64,000 nt of DNA from Spisula solida (taxonomy: Eukaryota; Mollusca; Bivalvia; Venerida; Mactridae), in NCBI GenBank assembly GCA_947247005.1, contig OX365948.1, positions 10,529,455-10,593,454 on the forward strand. The letters run 5' to 3'. Under the pieces are notes generated by a model. It searched no databases. It was not told the origin of the DNA and saw only the letters and a program-made list of their open reading frames with translations. Each line of letters starts with the position of its first letter. Positions within the stretch are counted from its first letter, which is position 1. Both the position numbers and the translations under genes were made by a program. Below are positions 1-14,300 of the stretch, piece after piece.

Positions 1-2343
1 GCTCCACCAAGGTTATGATCCAGATCAAATGGATCTGAAACAAAGCAATGTATTATTACTAATAAAAGACACCAACAAGGCATGTAAAACTGCCTTTTAC
101 CGGTACTGTAAAATCATATATTTTGAGACAAAAACTACAATTTCGAAATAGTTCACAAGGTTAAATGTTTGCATTTAAACTTAACAACAACAACAAAAGA
201 CCACTAAAAATAAAGCGAAAATCAGATCTGTACAAACAAGTGAGATTTTACAGCAGCCAGCAAAAACACAACACATCTAAACACCAACAACTTAAATAAT
301 TCATAGCAATATGTGTTACACAAAACTCTTGCACAGTTCTGCTTAATTTGTCACTCTAATATTGTTTTTACCTGCAGAAAATATTTTCAAAATCCATGTA
401 TTTGAACCATAGGCAGTCAGCACATACCCAAACACTCCTCCAGCCAAATCAGAGTTTACCACTGTTTACTATCTATGACAGGCGACTAAGTAATTGCCGA
501 TTATAAAAGTGCCTGTCACATTTGTAGCCGCGTAGGTGTTTTATTCATTCAAATGGTATCTTACAAGTGTCAGCGTGTAGCTGCTATATTTTACTTTCAG
601 GATATATCAACACTTTAGTCCTTAAATACACACCCTTTACACAACGAACGCCAGAATCACTTATGCAATTCCTTACTTTGGTCGCTAATTTAGGCGTTCA
701 GCACTAGCATGGTTTCTACGCATATCAACATGAATTTTTCCTTAAAACAGAATGTATGCTTCACAAATGGGCCTCACTGGTCATCCTTTCAGCTAGTGTA
801 ACTAAATAATTTACCTCACATGCCAAATTAACATTGAACCTTTCTCTAGATCAATAATTTTCGACCATTTCCCATTCTATTTAGTATTCCTATAACCTTT
901 CAACCTCAACAAATTTCAAAGCGATCTTTTGATTGGCTAAGCTGGATGTCGCCTCATCCATAGATGTTCAATCTTGAAAGCTCAGGCATTTCAATTTGTT
1001 TCTGGTGTTTATACCGAACGCCAAAATTGGTGACCAAACCAAATTCGCGATTTTGATTATGTTGTGTAAGGGGTGTGTATGTAAGGACTGAAGTGTTGAT
1101 ATATCCTGAAAGTAAAGTATCTTCGCTACATGCTGATACCCGTAATACAGCATTTGAGTGGATAAATAAAAAATATGACAAGTTATGTGACAGGTACACC
1201 ACTATCCGATATTCGCCTATCTTAATATGGGTAAACAATGGGAAGGTTGATTGACTGGGGAAGTAGTAGGGTACGTGCTGGCTGTCTATGATTTGAACAA
1301 GATCATTTTAACAGTCATCATATAGAAATGGTTTTTGTATAAGGAAATTCTTTATATACTCTTACTCAGCATCAATGAAAAGTTACCACCCTATTGACTC
1401 TTATATTTTAAAACTCACGTTACACTGTGTTAAAAGTGTCAACTATGTTTTGACCTGTGTAGTCACAGCTATCGTATTTAACAATATTCAAATGCATACA
1501 CGATAAAACTTTTGTACTGAGAAGTCATATTGTATACAAAATACAGAGGTATATAGAAGAGGTAACTTTTCAGTGACGCCCAGTATATTAACAATTACTT
1601 AATAATAGCATAACATAGGTGAAAATCAACATTTGAAACAGAATAGCAGCTAATACTGTATGTAGAGCACTAGCTGACATATACCTTCAATAGCAATACA
1701 CTTTCGATTCCACAGTTTCTCAAACTTAACAAGCGGTTTAAATTGGCGTATAGTAACCACTTGCTCTAAGAAACTAAATTCTTCAAGATAGTAACGGAAA
1801 AAGCCAAGCCAAAGTTCTCCCACACTCTGTGAGTTTTGTCCACAACCAGACCAAAAATGGGGCTGAAAAAATGTAAACACACTCAAATATATGAATGTCT
1901 AAAAACAGCTGTGATAGAAACTTTTAACATTACACTATCTTGAATGTTTATAGAAAAAATTAAGGTGCAATAAGTGCCAATACTTGAAACTCTCAGCTGG
2001 TAATACACACGAAGTTAGACACAAACTTTTGTATAGATTATACATGATTTGGGAAAATCTGAATAAAGTAAAGCAACATTATTTCATTATTAATACTTTA
2101 GATTCCTACATTTCATTATTTTTATCTTTAAGTACAATATTTACTAGTCAGTCAAACAACTCAACCTTTAATACATGTAATTGAGTGGAAATTGAGCTAG
2201 ATCAAATTGTATAAAAGAGGACAAATTTATTTATCTTGAAGACCAGATTAATATAAGCATACCAAATCCTCCAAGCTGTCGAAGAACCAAGTGTTCCATC
2301 CTTCCACCATATATTCTGGATTAGGATCGTCCGGGTAACGTAA
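1..2343 (-). CDS. TUT4/7 exons 18-20: C-terminal PAP-associated domain, truncated by window edge
   Basis: Exon 18 (2343-2263) reads into VEGWNTWFFD. Exon 19 (1862-1685) has SVGELWLGFFRYYLEEF followed by a basic end. Exon 20 (34-1) opens with DPFDLDHNLGG. These are the conserved core of the second PAP-associated domain. The open frame runs off the left edge, so the final C-terminal knuckles are not visible. Confidence 0.9.
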
Positions 2344-5300
2344 CTACAAGGTCAAACACAACACACATTAAATATAGATGAATTTCAATCTTTAGTTTTG
2401 ATGGTGTTAATATCAAAAGCAGCTACAACAAATCTCTAACTTCAACATACTTCTGTTTATAGGCTGCCACATACACTATTTAGATCATTTTTAAAAATAT
2501 GAAAATTATCTTGACACCTGTTTTGACGAGAAAACAAAGGATGTTTACATTGAAGTGAAATATGTAATTTTTATATAATTTCAGTCTTCATGTTAACCTA
2601 ATAGCTCGAAGCCCAGGGCTAGTGAACTTGAGTTTTGGTCGGTAAAAATAATGAAATGTTTGCAGTCAAGCTAACGGGTAGTTCAAAATATATCAGTTTA
2701 AACTGATTATACAGGAATTCTGATAAGTGAAAGGACTGTGATTTCTTATTACTGCCAGGTATTACCTCTTGTAGAACTGGTATAAGAGGAGGTTTCGTTT
2801 GTTGAAGATAATGTAACATCATTAACATATACGCATATGATGACAGGCTTCCTCTGGAGGCATCACCAATATCACATACTTTGGCAAACACTTTGATTGC
2901 ATAACCTAGAGTCTGAACACGTGGATCAATGGCTGCGTAAGTATACAGCAATTTTGTGTTCTGCATCGCCTATCAAACAGAACAGAAAAAGACATTATGT
3001 ATCATATTAGGAATGAGTTCACATAAAACATTCTAGTTCAATGACTACGAAACAATGAAGAACCTTGATAGAGCATTCGGATAAACAATCAACAAATAAA
3101 AGAAAGATTTATATAGTAAGGGTTATATCATACATGTCACAATCTACAAAATGACTTGCTTTAACACATTATACGACACAGTATGGTCTTGACTAACAAC
3201 TAATTAGATGAAAGAAGCACATAGTACATAATTACAGCATACACAATAGAAGTCAGAAAATCCTTGATAAGACAAGATGCTATGGACACGATAAGATTGC
3301 ACGAGTATCACTACCCAGAAATAATATAGTACAGAACATGTATGTATATTTACCAGAACATTATACATGCTGATGTCTCCCTCAAGTTGTGTCTGTCTGT
3401 GGGTGAACTTTACAATAGGCACTTTGGCTGTGGTGATAGGAAACACTCCATACAAACCACGGTAACTCTTCAATTTTTTACATATAGCTTCAATATGCTC
3501 CACAAAATTGATGTCCTGTATGAATGAAAATCACTATACATGTATTAACAAAAGCTACAACCTGACTTGTAAATTCAAGTATTTATTTTCTTATTTCTAT
3601 TTATACAAACTAAAGCTTCTTATTCTAGTATTACTGATAGGTGTCTGACAGTTGCAGACATAATTGAAGACAGAAGTGGATACAAGGAATGCCGGTACAC
3701 TACCCAAACTCTCAGATAGACTCCTTGGTTCTTTAACATGCCAAATGTACAGCAATGATATACGCGAGACTTCCTCTAGATTTCCAACCAGTTCTTCTCT
3801 AGTTGGGTGGGAAACACTTAAGGCATTTTAGGAAAGACTAAGTGCCCCAATTGAGATTGAAAACAGGGACGTCTCAATCAGTAGTCAAGAGTGTTATCCA
3901 CTCGACCACCGTACCATTCTTGTACATAATAAATCATCCTCCATTCATAACAAACAGACTGGGGCCAGGTTGTTCGCTGTGGTGCCGGGGAAATCAGATC
4001 AGTACCATCCATGTATAACAAACAGACTGGGGCCAGATTGTTGGCTGTGGTGCCGAGGAAATCAGATCATCCTCCATGTATAACAAACAGACTGGGACTG
4101 GGTTGTTGGCTGTGGTGCCGGGGAAATCAGATCATCCTCCATGTATAACAAACAGACTGGGGCCAGATTGTTGGCTGTGGTGCCGAGGAAATCAGATCAT
4201 CATCCATGTATTACAGACTTGGGCCAGGTTGTTGGCTGTGTTGCCGGGGAAATCAGATCATCCTACATGTATAACAAACAGACTGGGGCTGGGTTGTTGG
4301 CTGTGGTGCCAAGGAAATCAGATCATCATCCATGTATAACAAACAGACTGGGGCCAGGTTGTTGGCTGTGGTGCCGGGAAATCAGATCATCATCCATGTA
4401 TAACAAACAGACTGGGGCCAGGTTGTTGGCTGTGGTACCGGGGAAATCAGATCATCATCATCCATGTATAACAAATAGACTGGGGCCAGGTTGTTGGCTG
4501 TTTTGTGCTGGTGGAATCTGATCATTATAGATTATATCATTATCATAATGAAGCCCTGCAAATCTATATGAAGTACAGCTGTACATACCTCGGCTTTTTG
4601 ACCTTTTAATGTTACACAAATATCAAGGTCACTCTGGTGAAAACCAAAACCATTCTTTGATGAACCAAATAATTCTAGCTGAGCACCTGCGGAGGACAAA
4701 ACATAAAATGTCAAATAAATTTATTTTCTGGTCCTTGAAGTGTAGTGAACAAAACGAAAGCAACACAAAACGTTAAATGCCCTAATGCCAAACCAATACA
4801 CAAACCAAATAACTATTTTCTGTTGGCAAATCTGGTTATAATAAATTTCTTTGAAAACATTTACATACCTGGGTACAAATTTTGAATATGTATTTCCAGA
4901 TCTTTTCTGATACATTCTCGTTCAGTGATCTCCCTATTGGACAGTCTGAAGTCCTCTGCAATGGATGAAAGACAACTACATGTATATTCCCAAATACAGC
5001 TGATAAAGTATCAGAATGACCTTTAATAACAGGGTGTCACTACTACTCGTAAGTAGCAGGGTCATCACTAAGAGTAGGAAAGAGTTCGGGGACAATGATA
5101 CTCATGTTAAATTAAAATATGATCATTCATTAAGAAAAGTAGAAGTTAAAACGAAGACAAGGTTTTACATCAGACTGATATTTAATCTATTAGAAATAAA
5201 TTTTAACACTGCTGGTTAGAACCCAAGACCAGATTTGAATCATTACTGAATGAATAGTATATTTTCAATACTCTGATCACTACATGTAAATTGTAATATC

Positions 5301-8300
5301 ATCTGACCACATTAAACTAAGACTCCAGACTCATGCTTGACCAATTCTGATGAGTCTCAGATTAATGTGCTTTACTATTATAAATACACAAATTCTTTTT
5401 TTCACAATATCTTCATAACACAATCTATTGAATAGTTGACTCCAGTAAAATCTGAAAGCTTTAGATGTTGTTATAATTGGACAAAACTATAGTATTAAAT
5501 TTTAGCGACTTACTTGGGACCTGTTTCATTACTTGAGTTAACATCTGAAGATGTGATTTAGATAGAAGGGGAAGATCTATGATCTTGGGTAGTATATCTT
5601 CTGGACAATTTGTCTTCAAGTGTCCTTCCTTATCACATACACAACAAATGACAGATGGACCCTGATAAAATAAGCAATACAGTAATGACAAAGTACTCCA
5701 CAAGTATTTTTTTCATGACAATAAAATTCAATGAAGGTTATACCCTAGGAAATCATATGTCAGTATTTTGTCTGTTTAATATTTTATATCTTGTCTGATA
5801 AAACTATTAAATAGAAACAAACACAATATTGTAACAAACCATACCTTGCCATCTGTCAAAGTTTGAGAATCAAACTTGTAAGAATATTCTGCTCCAACTG
5901 GACTTGACACTTCGGGTCTTCCATTTGAAACCTGATTGAATTCACTCTCATCATCTTCGACATCAATTTCTGATTCTGAGCTGGATTCATAATCTGATAC
6001 CAGTTTATCATTGTTATTTTGTGGATGTTTACTGTTATCTCGAATCAGACCAATTTTCATATCAGACTCAAGATTTTCACATTTCATTGGATGTAAATGG
6101 GCTCCTTGAACAGTATTTGACTCAGAATCCTCAGATACAACCTTCTTATCTTTAATGTTCAATTCTCTGACAGCTACAACTGCTTCTGAAATAACCTTTT
6201 CCACAAATTCCATGGCAAACTGTTTTTCATCCTTACTTCCTGTACCATTCAATACTTTATCTGTAGTTTGGTCATCACTATCTGGCAGTATAGACTGTTC
6301 ACAAGATTGACAATCATCTTTATTTGACACCTGATTAGCACTGCTATTTTCTATCACAATTGTAGAGACAGAACCTTCCTCACACACTGAGACCTGCTCA
6401 GTGGGTTCATGTTCCAACTTAGCACTAGAACTAGCATTATTTCTTTCCTTCGATCTTTTATTAGTTTGAACTACACCCGACGAACATTGCGAGACCTGAT
6501 TAGTGTTTGGTTTCTGTTGGACCTTTTTATGTGTCTTGGCAGTAACATTCTTCATATTCTGGTTGTACACATCTTGATGTGATGTCGGGAGGCTGAAGTA
6601 CAAACCAGCCTTACGTAGACAATTGTAAAAGTAATCAAACATCCGCAAATTTTGTAGAGATCTTGCCACGTTTCTTTTATTCATGAAAGGATCTGAAATC
6701 ATGCAAAATAATTATGATCACAACATGAAAGATAAACATCAACAAATGAAGCAATTGCAGTTCATTCCATGTTCTGTTTTATTTCATTTTTTACTCCATT
6801 CCAGGTGTTTGTCACAATGTCAGCAAGTGTTCAGTTAAGCATAATTGTTTTCAATAAAATTACTAAATCAAGAAGAAGTTAATGAAAGAAGATCTAACAA
6901 GCTCACCTTCATTTTTATTCTCCTAATAGATATCACGCAGTGATCACAGTCAAAATGTCTTTATCATTATAATCATTATAAAAGTCCTTTGAAGGAAAAC
7001 TGTTGAAAGTATGGTATCTAATGGCATTGAAATCTTCTGCCTTACCTTCAATAGCCATGCGTTTACTCTTCCATTTCTTTGCTGACCGTGATAACAATGT
7101 CTTTGACCGAATACTGACCACATTGTCAGCAACACTGAAGTTGACCCCATAAAACATTAACAGATCCTTCCAGAGACTACCAACAGAGTCTGTATTCTGT
7201 GTCTTCCATGTCTAGAATATGTACCGTAATAAATCACCAGAAAAGTCATAATAATAAAAACGTCAACCATTCAACATAACAATCAAACTAGCAAAGTTAA
7301 ATCATTAATTTTCAGAGTGATTTAATTGCATGGTTTTTGTGGCTGACCTCAATGATTTGAGAGCATTTGTACAAATTTTTACCTTGTTCTTTTCTGAAAT
7401 GTGAAATACACTAATGTATGTCTTTTTCACCCAAAACCACCAAATTTGTTCCCAAAAATTATGTCCTAGTGAAATAGCCTTTTCCCAGCAAAATTAATCA
7501 ATTTAAAAGAAAATGACAACATTATTAAATATTTGCATATCCAGACAAATAATAATTAAGTATGATCACCTATCCAATATATCACCAGATTGAATTTTGA
7601 TTTTTTTAAACATGTAACTACATGATTTTATACTGATTACACAATGATTGTGGAAACACGTAAAGATATACCCGTAGTAAATATTATACTTACCAATTGT
7701 TCAAATTCGGACAACAAATTCAAAATATCATCAGTGTTTTGTGGTCTTTTCAATGCTTCTTCTGACAAATCCTGTCAATAGGGAAAGTTTTATGGTGAAA
7801 CAATGTTAGATGGACCAAAAACATGGATAATTCACTAAAACCAGGGTTTAAAACAAATGCTTGAACTATGCTGTAAGTTGGTACCAACAACAAGAGGGCC
7901 CAAAGGGCCACAGGTCGCTCACCTGTCCTAGTAGTTCATGCACCCCTAATGGTAGCCTCTATTGCACGTACAAGGTTTTCATATTGTCTTATGCTTTATA
8001 ATTTACATCACATTTAGACCCAATGACATATTGAAGTGATTTGACCTTGTGACCTAGGATGACCCAATATCAAACTTGACCTAGATTTTGTTGAGATGAT
8101 CATTGTGACCAAATTTCAAAAAGATTAGGCCAAAAATGTGACCTCTAGTGACTACACACGGTTTTTCTATTATTTGACCTTGTGACCTAGTTTTTGACCC
8201 CAGATGACCCAATATAGAACTTGGCCTAGATTTTGTTGAGATGATCATTGTGACCATGTTTCATAAAGATTAGGCCAATTTGTGACCTCTTGTGACTACA

Positions 8301-11300
8301 CAAGGTTTTTCTATGATTTGACCTTGTGACCTAGTTTTTGACCCCGGATGACCCGCTATCTAACTTGACCTAGATTTTGTTGACATGATCATTGTGACCA
8401 AGTTTCATGAAGATTAAGTTAAAATTGTGACCTCTAGTGACTACACAAGGTTTTTCGATTATTTGACCTTGTGACGTAGTTTTTGACCCCGGATGACCCA
8501 ATATCGAACTTGACCTAGATTTAGTTGAGGTGATCATTGTGACCAAGTTTCATAAAGATTAGATCAAAATTGTGACCTCTAGTGACTACACAAGGTTTTA
8601 TTTGACCTTGTGACCTAGTTTTTGACCCCAGATGACCCAATATCGAACTTGACCTAGATTTTGTTGAGATGATCATTGTGACCAAGTTTCATAAAGATTA
8701 GATCAAAATTGTGACCTCTAGTGACTACACAAGGTTTTTCTATGATTTGACCTTGTGACCTAGTTTTTGACCCCAGATGACCCAATATCGAACTTGACTT
8801 AGGTTTTGTTGAGATGATCATTGTGACCAAGAATCACAATGATTAGGCTCAAACTGTGACCTCTAGTGTGGATGGACGGCGGCGGACGAAGAGTGATCAC
8901 AAAAGCTCACCCTGTCACAAAGTGACAGGTGAGCTAAAAACAAAATCCTTTTTGTACAACAAACATGCAGATAAATATTCCTATGAACTGAGGAAGTTGT
9001 TAATGTAAGTGTGTGGTCTTCCGATTTGATAAGTGCCTAATTGGTCAATGGCCTACGGCGTGGAGCAAACTTTGACCTTTAAGCAAAAGGATTCATCTAC
9101 AGGTTACGATGTTGAAGGTCAGTAGTCTCAAGAATTCTCTGATGATCAATCTGACATGGTATATGGTCTCATGGTATATGGTCTACTGACAAATCGACTG
9201 ATACTATACAAACACTTCTAAAATATTAAATCAATATTCCTACCTTCCAAAACACAGGGAGTATCGGATGAGTAATTTGTTGTAGAAAGTAAATAGTCAT
9301 AATTCCATAGCAGTATGTAGGTAGAGAGCCTCCTTCTTGATCATCTAATTGACATATCTGTAAGATATAAACATTGTTCAATGTGGGATTATAATGCACC
9401 CAGGATATTGTGATGTTTACAAACATGAATAGGTTTCGTCAACTGTTGCAAAATGGGTTTTACAAATTACCTAAGTAAACAGATATGGTCGGTTTTATCC
9501 GATGAATCGGGATTTTTTCTCATTATCACTGCTGCACTATAGCACTAACTTTTCAAAGTCAAAGTTCATTTGCAAGGCATATCAATAGGCAAGAATGACA
9601 ACAGATTAAGTCAGTATCAGTGTCTATAGTTACTGGTACAGTACAACCTCTGTTAAGCAACACCCTTTAGGAGCTGCAAATATTGGCCATTGTTTATAGG
9701 TTGTTGCTATTAAGAGGTTAAATTTATAGTAAATATCAGCCTCAGGAAATTTTGAAGGTGTTATTAGAGGGCTGCTCTGTAGAGGTTGTACTGTATCTGT
9801 TTTGTCACAGCGCTAAAAATAAGCCAATTAAGTTACAAGAGGGTTCAGATGGCTCAAAATGTTTCATCTGAATAATACATATACAAATTTTATTTGCTCT
9901 ACAAAAGGTAACATAAAATCCGGGTGAACATAATTCAAGTACCGCCACATGAATGATAAGATTTTTAATCCTTTTTAAAGTCTTACAAGAAAATCAATAG
10001 GAAAGAGTTGTAATCTGAAGGCAGGGATGTCAAATATACACCAACTGGAATGAGTGGAATCCTTGTACAAAATTGCTACTACAACTTTAACATCTATATC
10101 ATTAACCCCTACCTTAGCCCAGTACTTGAAGGCTACAGCCAACTTTCTGAGTCTGTCATCTAGTTTAGCATATATAGATAGATACTGACTGGTATAGCAT
10201 GACAGTTCACATCCTATAGATAGCTTACAGTGTACAGTCCCACAAGGCGATGTAAACAACACAGATGGTACTTTGGCAGTGAAGTCACTTTTCACATTTT
10301 TATACCCTGTTGGAATAAAGGAAAATAATAAACAATCCATATGAAATCAATTTATATCATAAATAGAAACTCTCTAAAAAGCAATGTAGTTCATTTAAGT
10401 TCACTACCGCATTTCTGCAAACATAATCATGTATAAGCAAACACACAAAACAAACATGAAACTGAATGGTATTGCAAAAGATATTTCTCATTTTCATGAA
10501 TATTAAGTTTTTAAACAACCAACTTATAATTCTGCAGAAACCATGTCATAGATAAGGAAATGCAATAGAGAAGACCAAATTGTCCCAGATGAAACACAAC
10601 AAGAATCTCATGAGTAATTAAACCTTTACTCCAAAGACTTCAGTTTTACATATAAGTTAAACGATGGACCCCTATTTTATGTAACTACAGTATTTTCATT
10701 CAGGGTACACAATTTCCATAAAAGTTTTCACAAATTGAAACCTGTTATTCAATTATCATAGACATCTGACCAATGATTTTTTTTGTGCTCGACTAAGACA
10801 GTTTTGCGTGGCCATTTGGTTTAATCCCTGCCTTTTTTGCCAATGACCTCCAACTTAGAAGGAACAAACGGAAAATTTGTGTGATGCAAGGAATCTTGCC
10901 GAATAGACTCCTTGGTTCTTTAACGTGCTCGGTGTATTATAACAGCATAGCACCGATACATGCGAGACTACCTATGGGTTTCCGAGCAGTTCCATCTCTA
11001 GTTGGGTAAGAAACACTGAAAAGCATTTATTAAATTTCCAGTGACCCGGCCGAGATTCAAACCAGGGACCTCTGAATTGGTAGAAGAGAGCACTAACCAC
11101 TTGGCCACCTTTTAATGGAGTATTGTAGGTAACTATGTCAAAATGTGTCTTCATGGAATAATTTGGTAAGGAAGCTAAGTATTGAGTTCACAAACGTCTC
11201 TTAACAGTCATAGAAATATAAAGATAAAACACTATACCAGGAATCTCATTGAGTAAGTGCAGCACCTTTACAAGATAGTGGGCAGCAACATCTCCCTTGG

Positions 11301-14300
11301 GAACAACCAAGTTCATATTTAGATCAGCATCTTTCAATCCAAACCCTGATACAGATGATCCGAACGGTCTAAGCTCTACTTCTGTAAAATAAATAAGTAA
11401 CATTGATTTTATACTATACCTTTATTATTTTTATGTCAACGTCAAACTTGGTAAACAGACATCAAACGTTCAGCACATGAAACGCAAAATACTTGTTTTT
11501 ATCTTATGTAACAAATCAATGTAATACCTATTTATTAATAATTAAACATGACTATTTAATGTTAGTAAAACAGGCTCCAAAATAAACATAAATGTGAACA
11601 TATCTTTCTTACCTGGTATAGACTCATTTAGTTGTGCTTGTATGGTGCAAGCAGTCTGTAGCCTGTATGCTAGCTCATCATCTGTTATACCATGCTCGTC
11701 GTATATTTTCTCAATAAGATCATCTAATGCAGTCACATGACGTTTAGAAGGTGTTGGTAAATTCTTCAACATTTTGTCCTGAATTGTGATCTACCAACAA
11801 AGCAAAGTAGTCAGCAACTTTGTTTACATAAATTATTCAAGAAGTGTATCAGCATCATATTGAAATAGCACAAGTATGGTACATTATTTCTACTAAGTTG
11901 GACAAACTGTTTAGTCATTTACAGAAACAGTTGTAAAACATCATCACAAACAATTTAATGGATAAGCATGTTATTCTTTATTCATATACGTAGTTCCATC
12001 ACCTTAAAGCTTACAATATTTACCTCCCTTGTTTTGAAATGTCGGCCATCTTTGAAGGCAAATCTGATAAGCAATAATAGAAGAATTCAAGATGTTAATG
12101 TTTTCTTCAATTATTCTGAATAAAGCAAGTGAATTCAAATGTACGTCCGAAGCATTTATGTATTGAACAGGGGTTCCATTTGACTCAGGGGTTGGGGTTT
12201 TGACCCTTGAAATTTCTAAGCCACATTTTGACCCTCAAGATTTTAGTTTGATTTTCTCTTAACATCATGGGTATATTGCCTATAAAATGGCAAACTTTAG
12301 TAAAAAGTATTAAAATGACCCTTCAGATTCAGAAGCTAGTGGAACCCCTGATTGTAACCAGTATATAAAGTCGTAATATAGTACCTCCTTTCTCCTCCTA
12401 TGCCTGGCATCTGCAGCATGTTGACGACATACAGGGATATTATCACAGTGATAGTCACACAATCGACAAAAATACTTGGCATGCGCAAATGCTGATGATT
12501 TCTGGAAATAGCGTATCAACATATCATCAGTCAGTGATTTTAGGATTTTAAACTACTAGCCTGAATCAGAAAAAATGAATAGTTTTCCTATATATTTTTT
12601 GCATAGTTACTGCAGAAATTACTTGCCCGAATCAACAATTACTCGTCCCGGACAAGTGCTTATATCACAGACTGACATATCATGAAAAACCAGAAAAAGA
12701 ATGTACAATGGGTTCAAATCAATTCAATTACATTCAGTATTCAAACTCATAAACAAAACAATACAGCCGAGATAACATTAAAGTTATACCATCACATCAT
12801 TTAAAGTCAAATGTTCTCAACAACATTTTTATACTGTTACATCAGGAGTTGTGTCTTGATGACTGCACAAAGACTGAGTTATAACAGGGATAGCTAGACA
12901 TTGACATACCGGTACTGTGATCATGATTCCGCTTGTGGCAAAGGTAACAAAATTGTGCTATATAAATACAAGCTTCATGGGACACTGTCCCAACAGACAA
13001 CCATTCAACTAAGACATTTTAAGACTCAAAATACTGCTGATGAGTTACATATTCATGTGTAACCTTATAATGCAAGAATAGAAAATGTTCAAAAACCTTT
13101 TTCAAAGGGAATATTTTTTCTTCCTCTAATTCCAGGAGAACAGGGAGTGTAAGCTTGTCATCTAAATCTGCAAATTAACATAATCAATTATTTAAATAAT
13201 GATATATAATAAGAGTTTTTGGGACATGTACCATAAACAAATCAAACCGATCAACCATACAATGAATTGAAAATCTGTTATTACAAATGAGCAGCACACA
13301 ATCATTCAATATCACAATACAAATGTTTACTACACTGTTTCAAATCAACGAAGATTTGAATATCTGTAATAAGATCATATTAAAATGATAATAACATAAT
13401 ATTTATGTGTATACATGTACCATATCATTATTTACATATGTGATATATCATTATTTACATATATGATAATAACTTGAAAATTGTACCATATTACAATGAA
13501 ATTAATTAATTGGATATTTTCTCCAAAAGTAAAAGAATCTTTCATCAATACTGGAAATCACAGTTGAAAACTTTTACATTTAGTTCTCTGGAATTCTAAG
13601 ATACGATATTGAGGTACATCTCCTTTGACAACTGTTTCTTCCTCGCTATTATCCGAGTCTGTCATTTCATGATCCACATCTTGCTCCATCAATGGATTAT
13701 CTTTATCCCTTTTCCGCGGCTTTTTGTTTCTTCTCTTCTTTTTCTTCGGAACTGCTACTTTACTCGCATCATCTTAACAAATAACAAGTACATGCAGTAT
13801 TTGCTCTCTCTATCATGTTGTAACAATGAAGACAGTATTCCATGACTCTGTATACATGTCCTGCATGCACGATCCACGCATAGAGTCATGGAATAGAACT
13901 AATCATGACACAATGTAATGTAAAATCTTTGATTTAAATAAACACTTTGTGGATTTTGAGAAAAATGGAATTTAGTGGGGTCGTAAATTTGCTGATGCGA
14001 AAAGATGGATGGCAAATCTCTGTAGATTTAAACCATCTGCATAATGTTCGTGGTCATTAGAATATATAAAATCCACATAAATAATAATGATTTAACAGGA
14101 CTTTGCAATTGTTTGGACATTAGCGAAGTTAGACAAAGTCTACTGGGATAATATGATTTGAACTACTTTGAACTAGAAATAATACTGGTGTGTAGCATCA
14201 GAAGAGGGTGTCAAAAACTCTTGTGAGAAAAGATAATTATCTGCACAAAGTTAGTTAGTGCAAAGGTAAGACAAAGTAAAGTCCAGAAAATTTGACACGA

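Noticed and set aside
4076..4521. Two overlapping plus-strand frames with repeated MYNKQTGARLLAVVP
   Set aside because: By-product of the 65-bp minisatellite inside a TUT4/7 intron.
10900..11112. A functional tRNA gene
   Set aside because: Only A-box and B-box-like segments are kept. The cloverleaf cannot be closed, and the same unit recurs with a SINE body.
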